A DNA stretch of 64,000 nt from JABDIY01 sp963803875 (GCA_963803875.1 CAWDOA010000009.1:1-64000), one strand, 5' to 3'; shown: positions 8,388 through 18,024, counted from the stretch's first letter. A program made the numbers and translations. Notes: a model not told the origin generated them from the letters alone.

Positions 8388-9530
8388 ATGGAACCAGCAC
8401 ATCGAACGGCGGTGATGCTTGACCTCGGGGGACTTGGCAAGCTCATCGACGAGCTGATCGACCGAGGATTTGAGGTCTGGGCTCCGGTAGTACAGGACGG
8501 TGTGATCGGTCACGACCGGATTGAATCCGTGGACGAGTTGCCTCTGGGCTGGACCGACGAACAGGCCCCCGGTCGATATCGCCTGGTCCCTAGATCAGAC
8601 GCGTCGCGATTCGGCTATGCGGTGGGCCCACAGTCGTGGAAAGAACTGCTTCAGCCGGCACGGACCAGGGTATGGACCATGACCCGTGACGAGTCCGGAT
8701 CGCTGAACATTCGGATGGCTCGGAACGAGGGCGTGCCGAGGGCGTTCCTGGGGGTTCGCCCCTGCGAGATGGCAGCCATGTTCAAACAGGATCGGGTCCT
8801 GCGCGAAGGCCCACATGTCGACCCCAGCTACGACGCCCTCCGTTCCGCGGCACTCATCATTGCTGTCAACTGCACCGACCCAGCTGCCACTTGTTTTTGC
8901 CCGTCGATGGGGACAGGTCCAGCTGCAGGGTCAGGCCATGATCTGGCGTTGACCGAACTGGTTGATGGAGAGTTGGTCCGCTTCGTTGTCGACGTCGGAT
9001 CTGACCGAGGGGCTGAGATCCTCGATGCTGTTGAGAAACGCGGCGCCAGCGACGTCGATATCCAGGCTGCCCGGGCCGTTGTCGAGGCGGCGGAAGCGGT
9101 CATCACCAGGACCCTCGACGCCGAGGGTGTCCGCGACCGGCTCTACCAGAATCTCGAAAGTGACTCTTGGGATAACATCGCTGACCGCTGCCTCACCTGT
9201 GCCAACTGCACATTGGCGTGCCCGACGTGTTTCTGCACGAACCTCGAAGATGTCACCGATTTGAGCGGTGACAACACCGATCGCTGGCGGGTGTGGGATT
9301 CATGCTTCAGTCTCGAGTATTCCCACCTCGGGCCTGGTCCACATCGAGCTTCGACGAAGTCCCGGTATCGGCAGTGGTTGGTGCACAAACTGGCCAGTTG
9401 GATCGATCAGTTCGACGAGTCGGGTTGCGTCGGATGCGGCCGGTGCATCACCTGGTGCCCTGTCGGGATCGACTTCACGGCCGAAATCCCGCGATTCGGC
9501 GAGTCGACAGCTCAGGGGAAGACGAGTTGA
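8388..9530 (+). CDS. hydB: [NiFe] hydrogenase group 3b beta subunit (HydB-like, two 4Fe-4S)
   Basis: The 380-residue product carries FeS-binding sequences typical of the beta subunit of NADP-reducing (sulf)hydrogenase: CLTCANCTLACPTC at about 268-281, and CVGCGRCITWCPVGID at about 347-362. The N-terminal half resembles the hydrogenase/sulfur-reductase beta family (FLGVRPCEM, NCTDPAATCFCPSMGTGP). It relays electrons between the hydrogenase module and the flavin gamma subunit in the cytoplasm. I chose ATG 8388 because the open frame before it overlaps the zinc-ribbon end of the previous gene and carries unrelated sequence; ATG 8415 is an alternative. It overlaps the gamma gene by four bases. 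Confidence 0.88.
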   Translation: MEPAHRTAVMLDLGGLGKLIDELIDRGFEVWAPVVQDGVIGHDRIESVDELPLGWTDEQAPGRYRLVPRSDASRFGYAVGPQSWKELLQPARTRVWTMTRDESGSLNIRMARNEGVPRAFLGVRPCEMAAMFKQDRVLREGPHVDPSYDALRSAALIIAVNCTDPAATCFCPSMGTGPAAGSGHDLALTELVDGELVRFVVDVGSDRGAEILDAVEKRGASDVDIQAARAVVEAAEAVITRTLDAEGVRDRLYQNLESDSWDNIADRCLTCANCTLACPTCFCTNLEDVTDLSGDNTDRWRVWDSCFSLEYSHLGPGPHRASTKSRYRQWLVHKLASWIDQFDESGCVGCGRCITWCPVGIDFTAEIPRFGESTAQGKTS

Positions 9531-10390
9531 GTCTCGGCGAGACAACACCCGCTGAGCAAGTAGTGCTGTCACCGCTACTGATTCCTCGCCCGTACGTCGT
9601 AGCGTCCAAGGCGCTCGTCAGTCCTGAAACCTGGACACTCGACCTCGTGCCGGTGGAGGGGGTGCTGCCCGACTTTCTTCCAGCCCAGTGCAGCATGCTC
9701 GGGGCCTTTGGGGTCGGCGAGGCCGCCATCTCCATCAGCTCGCCGATGTCGGTTCGCACCCATCACGAGTACACGATCCGCAACGCCGGTCCGATCACGG
9801 CTGCGTTGGTCGATACTCCGGTTGGTGGTGTTGTCACCGTTCGGGGGCCATTTGGTGAGCCGTGGCCACTGGAGGATTTGGTTACGAGTTCGCTGCTGAT
9901 AGTCGCCGGTGGCCTCGGCCTTGCGCCGCTGCGAGCCGCGATCGCCGCCGCCGTCGAGCAACGTTTCGATCGTCTGGTCATACTGGTCGGAGCCAGAAGC
10001 CCGGAGGAGATTCTCTACAGCGAGGACTTCGAGCTGTGGAGGAATGCTGGTGCAGAAGTACACACGATCTTGGACTCAGCATCGCAAGGGTGGACCGGAC
10101 CCACAGGTTTGGTGACCGATCTGGCCGGCGGAACAACTGGTGTTCAGATGGATTGGACAGACACGACCGCTTTTGTGTGCGGACCCGACGTGATGATGCA
10201 TTTCACCGCGAAGCGGCTCGTTGAGCTCGGGATGCCCCGGTCGCATATGTGGCTCACACTTGAACGAAATATGCAATGTGGCAACGCTCTTTGTGGCCAT
10301 TGCCAAATGGGCCCTGTGATCGTGTGTCGGGATGGTCCGGTTGTCAATTACGAGCGCATCGAGCCTTTCCATTGGATCAAAGAACTGTGA
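9527..10390 (+). CDS. hydG: [NiFe] hydrogenase group 3b gamma subunit (FAD/NAD(P)-binding)
   Basis: The 287-residue product is a ferredoxin-NADP reductase-type protein. It has an FAD barrel (ISISSPMSVRTHHEYTIRN, TVRGPFGEPWPLE), a nucleotide-binding half (LLIVAGGLGLAPLRAAI, LVILVGARSPEEILY, FVCGPDVMM) and a C-terminal 2Fe-2S site (ERNMQCGNALCGHCQMG ... VIVCRDGPVV). It transfers electrons between NAD(P)H and the FeS chain of the beta subunit. The start is set at TTG 9527, which overlaps the stop of hydB (TTGA) and follows a GGGGAAGACGAG ribosome-site-like sequence; an upstream ATG in the same frame would run 230 bases inside hydB. Confidence 0.88.
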   Translation: MSLGETTPAEQVVLSPLLIPRPYVVASKALVSPETWTLDLVPVEGVLPDFLPAQCSMLGAFGVGEAAISISSPMSVRTHHEYTIRNAGPITAALVDTPVGGVVTVRGPFGEPWPLEDLVTSSLLIVAGGLGLAPLRAAIAAAVEQRFDRLVILVGARSPEEILYSEDFELWRNAGAEVHTILDSASQGWTGPTGLVTDLAGGTTGVQMDWTDTTAFVCGPDVMMHFTAKRLVELGMPRSHMWLTLERNMQCGNALCGHCQMGPVIVCRDGPVVNYERIEPFHWIKEL

Positions 10391-10403
10391 AGGGACGGGT
10401 CGT

Positions 10404-11189
10404 ATGAGTGGTGTCACAACCAACCCCACGCTGGCTGTGTGGAAGTTCGCCTCCTGCGATGGATGCCAGCTCAGTCTGCTCGACTGTGAAGATGAGCTAC
10501 TCGCGGTAGCGGGCCGGATCGACATCGCCTACTTCCCGGAGGCATCCAGCGCGATGGCCGACGGACCCTACGACGTCTCTCTGGTAGAAGGGTCCATCTC
10601 CACCGCACACGATGAACGCAGGATTCACGAGATCCGCAAGAACTCCCGAACTCTGATCACAATCGGTGCGTGCGCTACCGCAGGTGGAATACAAGCGCTC
10701 CGCAACGGAAACGATGTTTCTGAATTCCTACGCATTGTGTATCCCGAGCCTGGCTTCATTTCGACGCTTGCCACCTCAACCCCTGTTTCTGATCATGTGG
10801 CGGTCGATTTCGAGCTGCGGGGTTGCCCCATCGACCGAGGACAATTGGTGGAGGTGATCGCAGCTCATCTTGGTGGTCGACCACCCCGGATCCCCACTAC
10901 TTCGGTGTGCGTGGAGTGCAAAGCGCGGGGTACGCCATGTGTGATGGTGGCTCATGGAATACCATGCCTGGGGCCCGTGACCCAGGGCGGCTGCCACGCT
11001 CTGTGCCCCGCCTATGACCGAGGTTGTTATGGCTGCTTCGGACCGATGGAAAGCCCCAATACCAGCTCGCTGGCCGAGCAGTTCGTACAGCTCGGTCTCT
11101 CCGATGAGTCGATCGGCCGCCTGTTCCGGAGCTACAACGGGTGGGCCGAGGCGTTCCGTAGCGAGGCCGATCTGAGGGAGTCCCCATGA
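10404..11189 (+). CDS. hydD: [NiFe] hydrogenase group 3b small (delta) subunit
   Basis: The 261-residue product has the proximal cluster ligands SCDGCQLSLLDCEDE (C18, C21), the GACATAGGIQAL segment with its cysteine, and a C-terminal cysteine-rich block CVECKARGTPCVMVAHGIPC ... HALCPAYDRGCYGC for further clusters. This is the electron-transfer small subunit pairing with the NiFe subunit. There is no Tat signal, in keeping with a cytoplasmic group 3 enzyme. ATG 10404 is preferred because a GAAGGGACGGG ribosome site lies just before it. The stop overlaps the large-subunit start by four bases. Confidence 0.93.
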   Translation: MSGVTTNPTLAVWKFASCDGCQLSLLDCEDELLAVAGRIDIAYFPEASSAMADGPYDVSLVEGSISTAHDERRIHEIRKNSRTLITIGACATAGGIQALRNGNDVSEFLRIVYPEPGFISTLATSTPVSDHVAVDFELRGCPIDRGQLVEVIAAHLGGRPPRIPTTSVCVECKARGTPCVMVAHGIPCLGPVTQGGCHALCPAYDRGCYGCFGPMESPNTSSLAEQFVQLGLSDESIGRLFRSYNGWAEAFRSEADLRESP

Positions 11190-12481
11190 CTCACGAGAAT
11201 GTCGATCTTCATGTGCCGGTGCTGGCCCGGGTCGAAGGTGAGGGCGCCATGCACGTGAAGGTTGTCGACGGGCAAGTGAGCGATATCCGGCTCGAAATCT
11301 ATGAACCCCCCCGCTTTTTCGAGGCGTTCCTCAAAGGACGACACTTCTCCGAGCCGGCCGATATCACCGCCCGTATCTGCGGAATCTGTCCCGTCGCTTA
11401 TCAGATGAGCGCCACCCATGCCATGGAACGCCTAGCGGGGGTCAAGGTCGAGGGCCAGCTGCGGGAGCTTCGCAGACTCCTGTACTGCGGCGAGTGGATC
11501 GAAAGTCACGTTCTGCACATCGGTTTTCTGCACGCACCGGACTTCCTCGGGTATCACTCCGGCATAGCGATTGCCGCCGATTTCCCCGAGATGGTGGAAT
11601 CGGTGCTGCAGCTGAAGAAGACCGGCAACCAGATCATGGAAGTTCTCGGAGGGCGACCCATCCACCCGGTGAACATCCGCAACGGTGGCTTCTATCGTGT
11701 CCCCTCACGCAAGGATCTCGACGAGCTCGTTGCCCCCCTCGAGCAGGCGCGAGAGATCTGTATCGACCTCATTCGGTGGACCGCCGGATTCGACTTTCCT
11801 GATCTGGAACAGGACTACGAGTTCGTGTCGCTTCGGCACCCCGACGAGTATCCCTTCAACGAAGGCCGGATTGTGTCGAACCGAGGGCTCGACATCGACG
11901 CATCAGACTTCGAGAAGTCCGCCACCGAAGAGCAAGTAGCTCATTCAACTGCCCTGCATTCTCGTCTCAGTTCTGGTGGCAGGTATCACGTTGGAGCCCT
12001 CGCTCGCTACGCCAACAACTTCGATCTTCTCACCGACGCTGCCAAGGACCTTGCGTTGGAAGTGGGACTGGGTCCATTGGTGAGGAACCCGTTCAAGAGC
12101 ATCGTGGTTCGCAGCATCGAAACGTTGTATGCCATCGATGAAGCTCTGCGCGTCATCGACGGCTACCGAGTCCCCACTGCGCCCTTCGTGGAGGTACCTG
12201 AGACCGCCGGCATCGGTTGGGCAGCGACCGAAGCGCCCCGAGGTCTGCTGTACCACCGCTACGAAACTGATGAGAACGGCATGATCACGAGCGCCCGCAT
12301 CGTCCCTCCGACCGCTCAGAATCAGCCGACCATCGAATCGGATCTACATCAGTTCGTGTCGGCCAACCTTCACCTCGACCTCGATGAGCTGGAACGGCGC
12401 TGCGAGCAGACGATCCGAAACTACGACCCCTGTATCTCCTGCGCAACTCACTTCCTGCGGCTGACGATCGAACACGAGTAG
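11186..12481 (+). CDS. hydA: [NiFe] hydrogenase group 3b large (alpha) subunit
   Basis: The 431-residue catalytic subunit contains both NiFe-binding pairs: RICGIC (C65, C68) and DPCISCATH (C416, C419). A nine-residue tail after His422 should be removed by the endopeptidase encoded next. Additional L1-type context PVLARVEGEGAMHV is present. The enzyme interconverts H2 with protons and NAD(P)H. The ATGA overlap with the small-subunit gene, the four-gene order beta-gamma-small-large and the lack of export signals all support group 3b. No hypABCDEF genes are in the window, so cofactor assembly must be encoded elsewhere. Confidence 0.95.
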   Translation: MTHENVDLHVPVLARVEGEGAMHVKVVDGQVSDIRLEIYEPPRFFEAFLKGRHFSEPADITARICGICPVAYQMSATHAMERLAGVKVEGQLRELRRLLYCGEWIESHVLHIGFLHAPDFLGYHSGIAIAADFPEMVESVLQLKKTGNQIMEVLGGRPIHPVNIRNGGFYRVPSRKDLDELVAPLEQAREICIDLIRWTAGFDFPDLEQDYEFVSLRHPDEYPFNEGRIVSNRGLDIDASDFEKSATEEQVAHSTALHSRLSSGGRYHVGALARYANNFDLLTDAAKDLALEVGLGPLVRNPFKSIVVRSIETLYAIDEALRVIDGYRVPTAPFVEVPETAGIGWAATEAPRGLLYHRYETDENGMITSARIVPPTAQNQPTIESDLHQFVSANLHLDLDELERRCEQTIRNYDPCISCATHFLRLTIEHE

Positions 12482-12484
12482 CTC

Positions 12485-12961
12485 GTGAGCGGATCTCTGG
12501 CAGCCCACACTCACCTGGTGGTCGGCGTTGGCAACCCGAATCGGGGTGATGATGCGGTCGGGCCGCTCGTCGTCGAGGCGGTACGCGAACGGCTCGGCGC
12601 AGCATCGAATCGGCTCGACACCATCGTGATCATCGGTGACCTCCTCGATCTTGTGCTGGCGTTCAACAGTGAGCAAGACGTAGTAGTCGTGGACGCCATG
12701 GTGGGCGAGGGCGAGCCGGGAACGATTCGGGAAACGGATGCACTCGATGACCTTCCACTTCCCGAGCCCGCAGTGTCGAGCCATGGAATCGGCATTGCGG
12801 AAGCTGTGGAACTGGCACGCATTCTCGAACGACTTCCTCGATCTCTGTTAGTTATCGCAGTCCAAGCAAAGACCTTCGGCCATTTCGAACCGCCTAGCCC
12901 GGAGGTTTCGGCGGCAGTTCCTGTGGTAGCGGACCGGATCATCGAACGGTTCGGGGGTTGA
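12485..12961 (+). CDS. Hydrogenase maturation endopeptidase (HycI/HybD family)
   Basis: The 158-residue product starts with the family motif VVGVGNPNRGDDAVGPLVV (G-N-x-x-x-G-D-D-x-x-G) and contains VVVVDAMVGEGEPGTI (the second acidic metal ligand) and SSHGIGIAEAVELA (the conserved His). Such proteases sense nickel and clip the C-terminal tail of the large subunit. It begins with GTG, three bases after the hydA stop, so it is the last gene of the hydrogenase operon. Confidence 0.9.
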   Translation: MSGSLAAHTHLVVGVGNPNRGDDAVGPLVVEAVRERLGAASNRLDTIVIIGDLLDLVLAFNSEQDVVVVDAMVGEGEPGTIRETDALDDLPLPEPAVSSHGIGIAEAVELARILERLPRSLLVIAVQAKTFGHFEPPSPEVSAAVPVVADRIIERFGG

Positions 12962-13019
12962 CGGCCACAAAGGACTTCTGGGTCTAGTCGGTGACTGGAC
13001 TTTGGTTCACGCTCGGATC

Positions 13020-14236
13020 ATGAAGCGATTTCGTCGACACTTTGGGTTTATTGGGTTGGGCACGTTGCTCATCGTTCTTGTTGCCTGCGGTGCAGAGCCA
13101 GTCGAACTCGACAGCAACGACTCCGGTTCGGAATTGAAGCTAAATGTCGGTGACGAGTTTTTCGTCGAACTCGAATCCAACCCGTCGACCGGGTACTCAT
13201 GGGAGCTTTTCGATTCCACCAGCATCCCGATGGTTCAGCTGCGCTCATCGGTGTACGTTGCTCCGGATTCCGACCTCGTTGGGGTGGCAGGCACCCAGAC
13301 ATTCAGATTCGAGGCGGTCGAGTTTGGTGCCGGCGTAGTCCGGCTGGAGTACATCCGGACCTTCGACGATGTCATCATCCCGGACAAGATCGTTGAGTAC
13401 GTTGTGATTGTCGACGGGGCGGCTTGGCCGCCTGACCGACCACAACCGTCGACCACCACCGTCGCCGCGCCCGAACCCAGCTCAAGCACTTCGGAGCCGA
13501 CTCCGACCGTTCCGCTGCCTATTCCGGTTCGAGTGGCCGACTTGTTTGACGGTGAAGGAGCCAGACAAGCGATGGTCGACGGGTTTGTGGTGTGGGACGA
13601 CGTGAGCGCACGACTCTGTGACGTCCTGATGGAGTCGTTCCCACCCCAATGCGGATCACCCTGGGTTGTCATCGCCAATCCCGGATCGCTAATTGATCCG
13701 CTGGAATCAGCCCAGGGTGTGCGGTGGACACAAGGTGTCGCATCGATCGAGGGCTACTTCGACGGCGATCGTTTGGTTGTTGGCACCGATCCCTTGGTCG
13801 TCGAGCCGACCGACGATGACGTTGCGTTGGTCGAAGCATTCGTTGCGTTTGCTCAATCGCCGGCTCCCGACAGCGCCTCGAAGCTTCCCTTCGCCGACGC
13901 CGTGGCGCTCGGGCTGGGTTCGGACATCCAGACAACGATCTCCAATTCTGAGCTCGGCGATCCCGCCAGCTGGGTTCTCGATACTGAAGAGTTCCGAGCG
14001 TACGCGGACCATTCTCCGCCCTCGAACTGGTCAAGCAACCGGTGAAGATTCTCCTCGGCCAACATGCTCGCTGCGTTGGAGCTCCCGTCGCAGCGCCCTC
14101 GGGTTTCGCAGAAGCCCTCCGGATCAGTGTTCAACCTGAGGTCGCGACGAGCTGCCTTGAATGGTGGACCGTTGATTTGTTCCTCGGTGACGACGGGACA
14201 ATCGGCGCAGTGACCCTTGATCTGTACGGACCCTGA
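13020..14236 (+). CDS. Chagasin-like (I42) lipoprotein, frameshifted
   Basis: A lipoprotein signal (TLLIVLVACG) is followed by a chagasin-type protease-inhibitor domain with NPSTGYSWELF and a strand-rich core, a Pro/Ser/Thr linker (STTTVAAPEPSSSTSEPTPT), and a second domain of about 220 residues of unknown family. The original frame stops at 14045, but the protein clearly continues in another frame: EEFRAYA is followed by GPFSALELVKQPVKILLGQ and ends DLFLGDDGTIGAVTLDLYGP at 14236. One base appears to be missing at about 14004-14008. Chagasin proteins inhibit cysteine proteases; the role of the fused C-terminal part is unknown. Start ATG 13020 is chosen because the signal peptide follows at once. 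Confidence 0.72.
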
Positions 14237-14267
14237 CACGTGTCAGAAATCGTTATCGTTTCGTGCG

Positions 14268-15393
14268 ATGAGAACCGTTGAAGAAATCGCCGCCGCCCGA
14301 GCACAACTCGAGGCTTCGATGCCTGGCTACCGGTCGCCAGCAGCGTTCGGGATCGGTATCTCGACTGTCGGGCCCAGTGGGGCGACTCTCGACGTGTGGT
14401 ATCCGCACGTGAATGTCGGCCAGGACAACTATCCCGCTGCGGTTGCGGCCAAGGTCCTCGGTTACACCTCCGATACACGCACCTACGCACTCTCACCGAC
14501 CGATCTGGATGCGATGATCGCAGAAATACAAGCTGCGGAGGCGGTCGAGGTTCCCCACCCGAATCTGAGCTCGTGGCGAGCCCTTCGTGAGATCGTCCTC
14601 GCCCCGGCTCATGGTGGCGATCGGCAGCTGGTAGCTGCCTTCATCGGCTCGCTCGATGATGCACCGGTCGATCCGGTGGACGGTTATCTGAGGTTGCACA
14701 TGCTCAGCAACCGGGCCGTGGCGCCGCACGGGGTCAAGATGGATGGCATCTTCGGTGTTCTGACCAACTGTGTTTGGACCAACTTCGGTCCCTTCGAGGT
14801 CGACGACTTCCCGACCGCCAAAGCTCGCCTCACCGCCGAGGGCCACACGGTCCATGTTCGCTTGGTAGACAAGTTCCCCGCAATGCTCGATTACGTGGTG
14901 CCGGCTGGCGTGCGTATTGGCGACGGAAATCGGGTGCGGCTGGGCGCTCACCTCGCTTCGGGCACCACAGTTATGCACGAGGGCTTCTGCAACTTCAATG
15001 CGGGAACGCTGGGGGCGTCGATGGTGGAGGGGCGTATCTCCGCCGGTGTCGTAGTCGGCGACGGATCCGACATCGGTGGTGGTGCGTCAATCATGGGCAC
15101 GCTTTCCGGCGGCGGTTCCGACGTGATAAGCATCGGCAAGAACTGTCTGCTCGGAGCAAACTCGGGCCTCGGGATCTCACTGGGTGATGACTGCATCGTG
15201 GAGGCCGGGCTGTACCTCACGGCTGGGACGCAGGTATCCATGCCCGACGGCACGATCGCTAAGGCCCGGGAAGCTCTCGGGTGCGAGCGGTCTGTTGTTC
15301 CGTAGGAACTCCCGCAGCGGCGAAGTAGAGGCCAAGGCCCGCACCGACGCGGCCAGCTGGCAGGGTCTCAACGACGCGCTGCATGACAACTGA
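14268..15393 (+). CDS. dapD: Tetrahydrodipicolinate N-succinyltransferase DapD, frameshifted
   Basis: DapD succinylates tetrahydrodipicolinate in the lysine/meso-diaminopimelate pathway for peptidoglycan. The sequence matches the actinobacterial type: N-terminal domain, GVKMDGIFGVLTNCVWTNFG, then a left-handed beta-helix with hexapeptide repeats (VRIGDGNRVRLGAHLASGT ... VVVGDGSDIGGGASIMGTLS). The first frame ends early at 15305 after AREALGCERSVVP, but the next frame supplies the family C-terminus GASGLLFRRNSRSGEVEAKA ... GLNDALHDN, ending at 15393. One surplus base at about 15267-15273 explains it. As the enzyme is normally essential, a sequence error is likely. Convergent with cofD. Confidence 0.9.
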
Positions 15394-15560
15394 CCAGGCT
15401 CTCGCACGAAGAGGGCGGAAGCATCTGGTCACTCTCAGAGCTCGCGCGCATGGTTCTTACCAGCCTCGTTGGATTCTGGAGCTCAACTCGCTGGATTGTC
15501 ACGCCATCAGCTGACGTGCTGGGACCGGTCCAAACCTGACCGATTCCGACCGCACCGTTC

Positions 15561-16493
15561 TCAGGCCAAGAGTGTCTGACAAAGCGACTCCAGGACTCCC
15601 GGTTCGCTCATGATGGTGTCGGTCACGATGCAGCGCATTCCCAGCGCTTCGATCTCTGGGGCGAGGGCAGAATCGACGGTGTCGATCACCATCGTTCCGC
15701 AGATATCGGAGTAGTGGCTCGCCACTCCCACGGCTGAGCACTCCATACCGAATTCGGTCATCAGTCGTGCGGCTGGACCCTTCAGCGCTTCACCGCCGAT
15801 GATGGGGGAGACGCCGATTACGTCGTCACGACGAATTGCGAGACGTTGGCGGATCCCACCAACCGCCAACACGGGGTCGATGCTCACCAGCGGATTCGAT
15901 GGTGCAATGACGATCCGGTCGGCTTGTTCGAGGGCAGTAACGACGTTGCTGGTCTCGATCGCCGTTCCGACGCCGTCGAACCGAATCCCTGTCACCGGCA
16001 CGCTGTGCTGCCGGGCGACAAAGTAGTCCTGAAAGCTGATCTCGGTTCCCGTATCCGGTCCCTGGATCGTGACCATGGTGTGAATGGGATCGTCGCTGAC
16101 CGGCAAGATGTCGAGGTCGAGATCCCATGCGGCCGAGAGTTCGCCGGTGATGGCTGTGAGCGTCGCCCCTTCGTGCAATCGCTGGGTTCGAAAGAGATGG
16201 GTTCCGAGATCCTTGTCGCCAAGGCTGAACCAGTCCTGCCCGCCGTAGCGGCCGAGCATGCCCATCGCTTGCCACGTTTCGCCCTCGAGCCCCCAGCCTC
16301 GTTCGGTGCTGACCGCATCGGCCAAGGTGTAGATGATCGTGTCTATGTCGGGTGAGATACACAGGCCATGCAGGACCATGTCGTCACCGACGTTGACGAT
16401 GGCGGTGAGTTGTTCGACCTGTCGGTGAAACCCACGGAGGAGCCGAGCGGCACCAACACCTCCGCTGATCACGGCAACGTTCGAATCGATCAT
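15561..16493 (-). CDS. cofD: 2-phospho-L-lactate transferase (F420 biosynthesis)
   Basis: The 310-residue product has the CofD hallmarks: VISGGVGAARLLRGF at the N-terminus, VNVGDDMVLHGLCISPDIDT, a central APSNPLVSIDPVLAV segment, and GVSPIIGGEALKGPA. The enzyme joins the phospholactyl or phosphoenolpyruvyl group to the deazaflavin Fo to give F420-0 (FbiA in mycobacteria). It is divergent from the DUF3179 lipoprotein gene with only 27 bases between starts. An F420-type oxidoreductase is encoded at the right end of the window. No cofE/fbiB is adjacent. Confidence 0.95.
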   Translation of the reverse strand: MIDSNVAVISGGVGAARLLRGFHRQVEQLTAIVNVGDDMVLHGLCISPDIDTIIYTLADAVSTERGWGLEGETWQAMGMLGRYGGQDWFSLGDKDLGTHLFRTQRLHEGATLTAITGELSAAWDLDLDILPVSDDPIHTMVTIQGPDTGTEISFQDYFVARQHSVPVTGIRFDGVGTAIETSNVVTALEQADRIVIAPSNPLVSIDPVLAVGGIRQRLAIRRDDVIGVSPIIGGEALKGPAARLMTEFGMECSAVGVASHYSDICGTMVIDTVDSALAPEIEALGMRCIVTDTIMSEPGVLESLCQTLLA

Positions 16494-16520
16494 TTGAGAA
16501 ACATAACCGGCGGGAAGTGA

Positions 16521-17846
16521 ATGTCAGAGCGATCGGTTACCTGGACTATGGCATTCCTCCGATTTACCGCAGGTTTGGCTGCTGTTCTGCTCGTCGCCAC
16601 GGCATGTTCGGCCGCATCAACGCCGAGCGCTGCCTCCGACGACGCAGCGGCGGGCGGCTCCTCGGCCGAGAGAGCTGATCCGATTCGCCCAAACGACAGC
16701 GACGCGGCTTTTGATCTCTCCGGCGGTGCTACTTCGGGCTCCAACGAAGCGGCGGTGCGGCCGGCTTCATTCGATGAGCTGTCGGACCGTGTGGCTCAGC
16801 TGGTCAGTGTGTGGGAAACGGATTGGTCTCGCACGACCATCGATCTCGAAGAACTCATCGCAGGAATCCCCCGTCCGGATCCTCGCGATGTGATCCCGCC
16901 GATCGACGAGCCTCAGTTCGAATCGACGTCGGCCGCTGCCGAGTGGCTCGATCCTGACGAACCCGGTGCCTTGGTCCAACTCAATGGGGAGGCCCGCTTC
17001 TATCCGCTGTCGATCATGACCCGGCACGAAATCGTGAACGACCGATTTGGGGACGTACCGGTGGCCGTCACCTTCTGCCCGCTGTGCAACACCGCGCTGG
17101 CGTTCGACCGGCGGATTGACGGCGAAGTGATTCGGCTCGGCGTATCGGGACTGCTGCGAAACAGCGACATGGTGATGTGGGACGACACCAGCACGAGTCT
17201 CTGGCAACAGATCACCGGAGAAGGGATAGCAGGTCGATTTGCGGGCAGCCAGCTGGATCTGGTCAACACACAGATCGTGAGCTTCTCCCAGTTCGCCGAG
17301 AACTTTCCTGAGGGTATGAGCTTGTCCCGAAACACCGGGTTCCGGATTGGTTATGGGGCGAATCCGTATGTCGGCTACTCGAGCTCAAGCAAGCCATTCC
17401 TGTTCGATGGCGTGCTGGATCCGCAATTTCCCCCATTGGAGCGAGTTGTGGGTGTGGTCGGGACCCTCGGCGACAAGAGTTATCCGTTCTCCCTCCTGGA
17501 GGCCGAAGTCGTCGTCAACGACAGGGTCGCCGGTCAATCGGTCGTGGTCTGGTGGGCACCTGGTACCCGGGATGCTCTCGATCAACGATCGATAGCCGAC
17601 AGTCAGGCGATCGGCAGCGCCGTAGCCCACCAGCGTGTGCTCGCTGATGGCACTGAGCTCACGTTCAAACAGGGAGACATCGAGGCCACGTTCGTGGATA
17701 ACGAGACCGGTTCTGCATGGAATCTGTTTGGCAGGGCTACCGGTGGAGAGTTGGAAGGGGAGCAGCTCCCCGCAATCAGCCATCGCAACGAGTTTTGGTT
17801 CGCATGGGCCGCCTTCTTCCCCGGCAGCCCCGTGTATGGCCAGTGA
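16521..17846 (+). CDS. DUF3179-domain lipoprotein
   Basis: An N-terminal signal (AGLAAVLLVATACSAAS, candidate lipid cysteine) precedes a low-complexity Ala/Ser/Asp stretch and a DUF3179 domain: FYPLSIMTRHEIVND, VAVTFCPLCNTALAFDRR, LGVSGLLRNSDMVMWDD, SLWQQITGEGIAG. The family is widespread and of unknown function; the CPLC pair may bind metal or be redox active. It is probably anchored outside the membrane. ATG 16521 follows GGGAAG at short spacing; ATG 16548 is an alternative. Confidence 0.88.
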   Translation: MSERSVTWTMAFLRFTAGLAAVLLVATACSAASTPSAASDDAAAGGSSAERADPIRPNDSDAAFDLSGGATSGSNEAAVRPASFDELSDRVAQLVSVWETDWSRTTIDLEELIAGIPRPDPRDVIPPIDEPQFESTSAAAEWLDPDEPGALVQLNGEARFYPLSIMTRHEIVNDRFGDVPVAVTFCPLCNTALAFDRRIDGEVIRLGVSGLLRNSDMVMWDDTSTSLWQQITGEGIAGRFAGSQLDLVNTQIVSFSQFAENFPEGMSLSRNTGFRIGYGANPYVGYSSSSKPFLFDGVLDPQFPPLERVVGVVGTLGDKSYPFSLLEAEVVVNDRVAGQSVVVWWAPGTRDALDQRSIADSQAIGSAVAHQRVLADGTELTFKQGDIEATFVDNETGSAWNLFGRATGGELEGEQLPAISHRNEFWFAWAAFFPGSPVYGQ

Positions 17847-17910
17847 TTTTGATCTAGTGGCCAACCGCAGAAGCCGACTGCCATCGTCGGCTCTGCGCAG
17901 GCGAAGTGAA

Positions 17911-17999
17911 CGTTGTCAGCGCACCTCCGATCGAGAGTTGCGGCGTCGGTCCTGGGTCCGGATTGCGCGCTCCTCATCGCCAGTAACCCTGAGATAGCG
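17911..17999 (+). repeat. Imperfect direct repeat, left copy (relic 3' gene end)
   Basis: An 89-base stretch aligns without gaps to 19002-19090, with about 66 of 89 positions identical by hand count. In the matching frame it encodes VVSAPPIESCGVGPGSGLRAPHRQ-stop, corresponding to the C-terminus of the AbiEi/DUF559 protein, and the stop codon is at the same place. It looks like the leftover tail of a related gene. Confidence 0.75.
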
Positions 18000-18024
18000 T
18001 CCTACAGGTTTCACGAAATACGCG

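Noticed and set aside
8388..12961. Respiratory complex I-like or formate hydrogenlyase assignment
   Set aside because: RICGIC and DPCISC NiFe ligands plus an NAD(P)-flavin gamma subunit and a HycI-type protease indicate a soluble group 3 hydrogenase; no membrane Nuo-like subunits are present.
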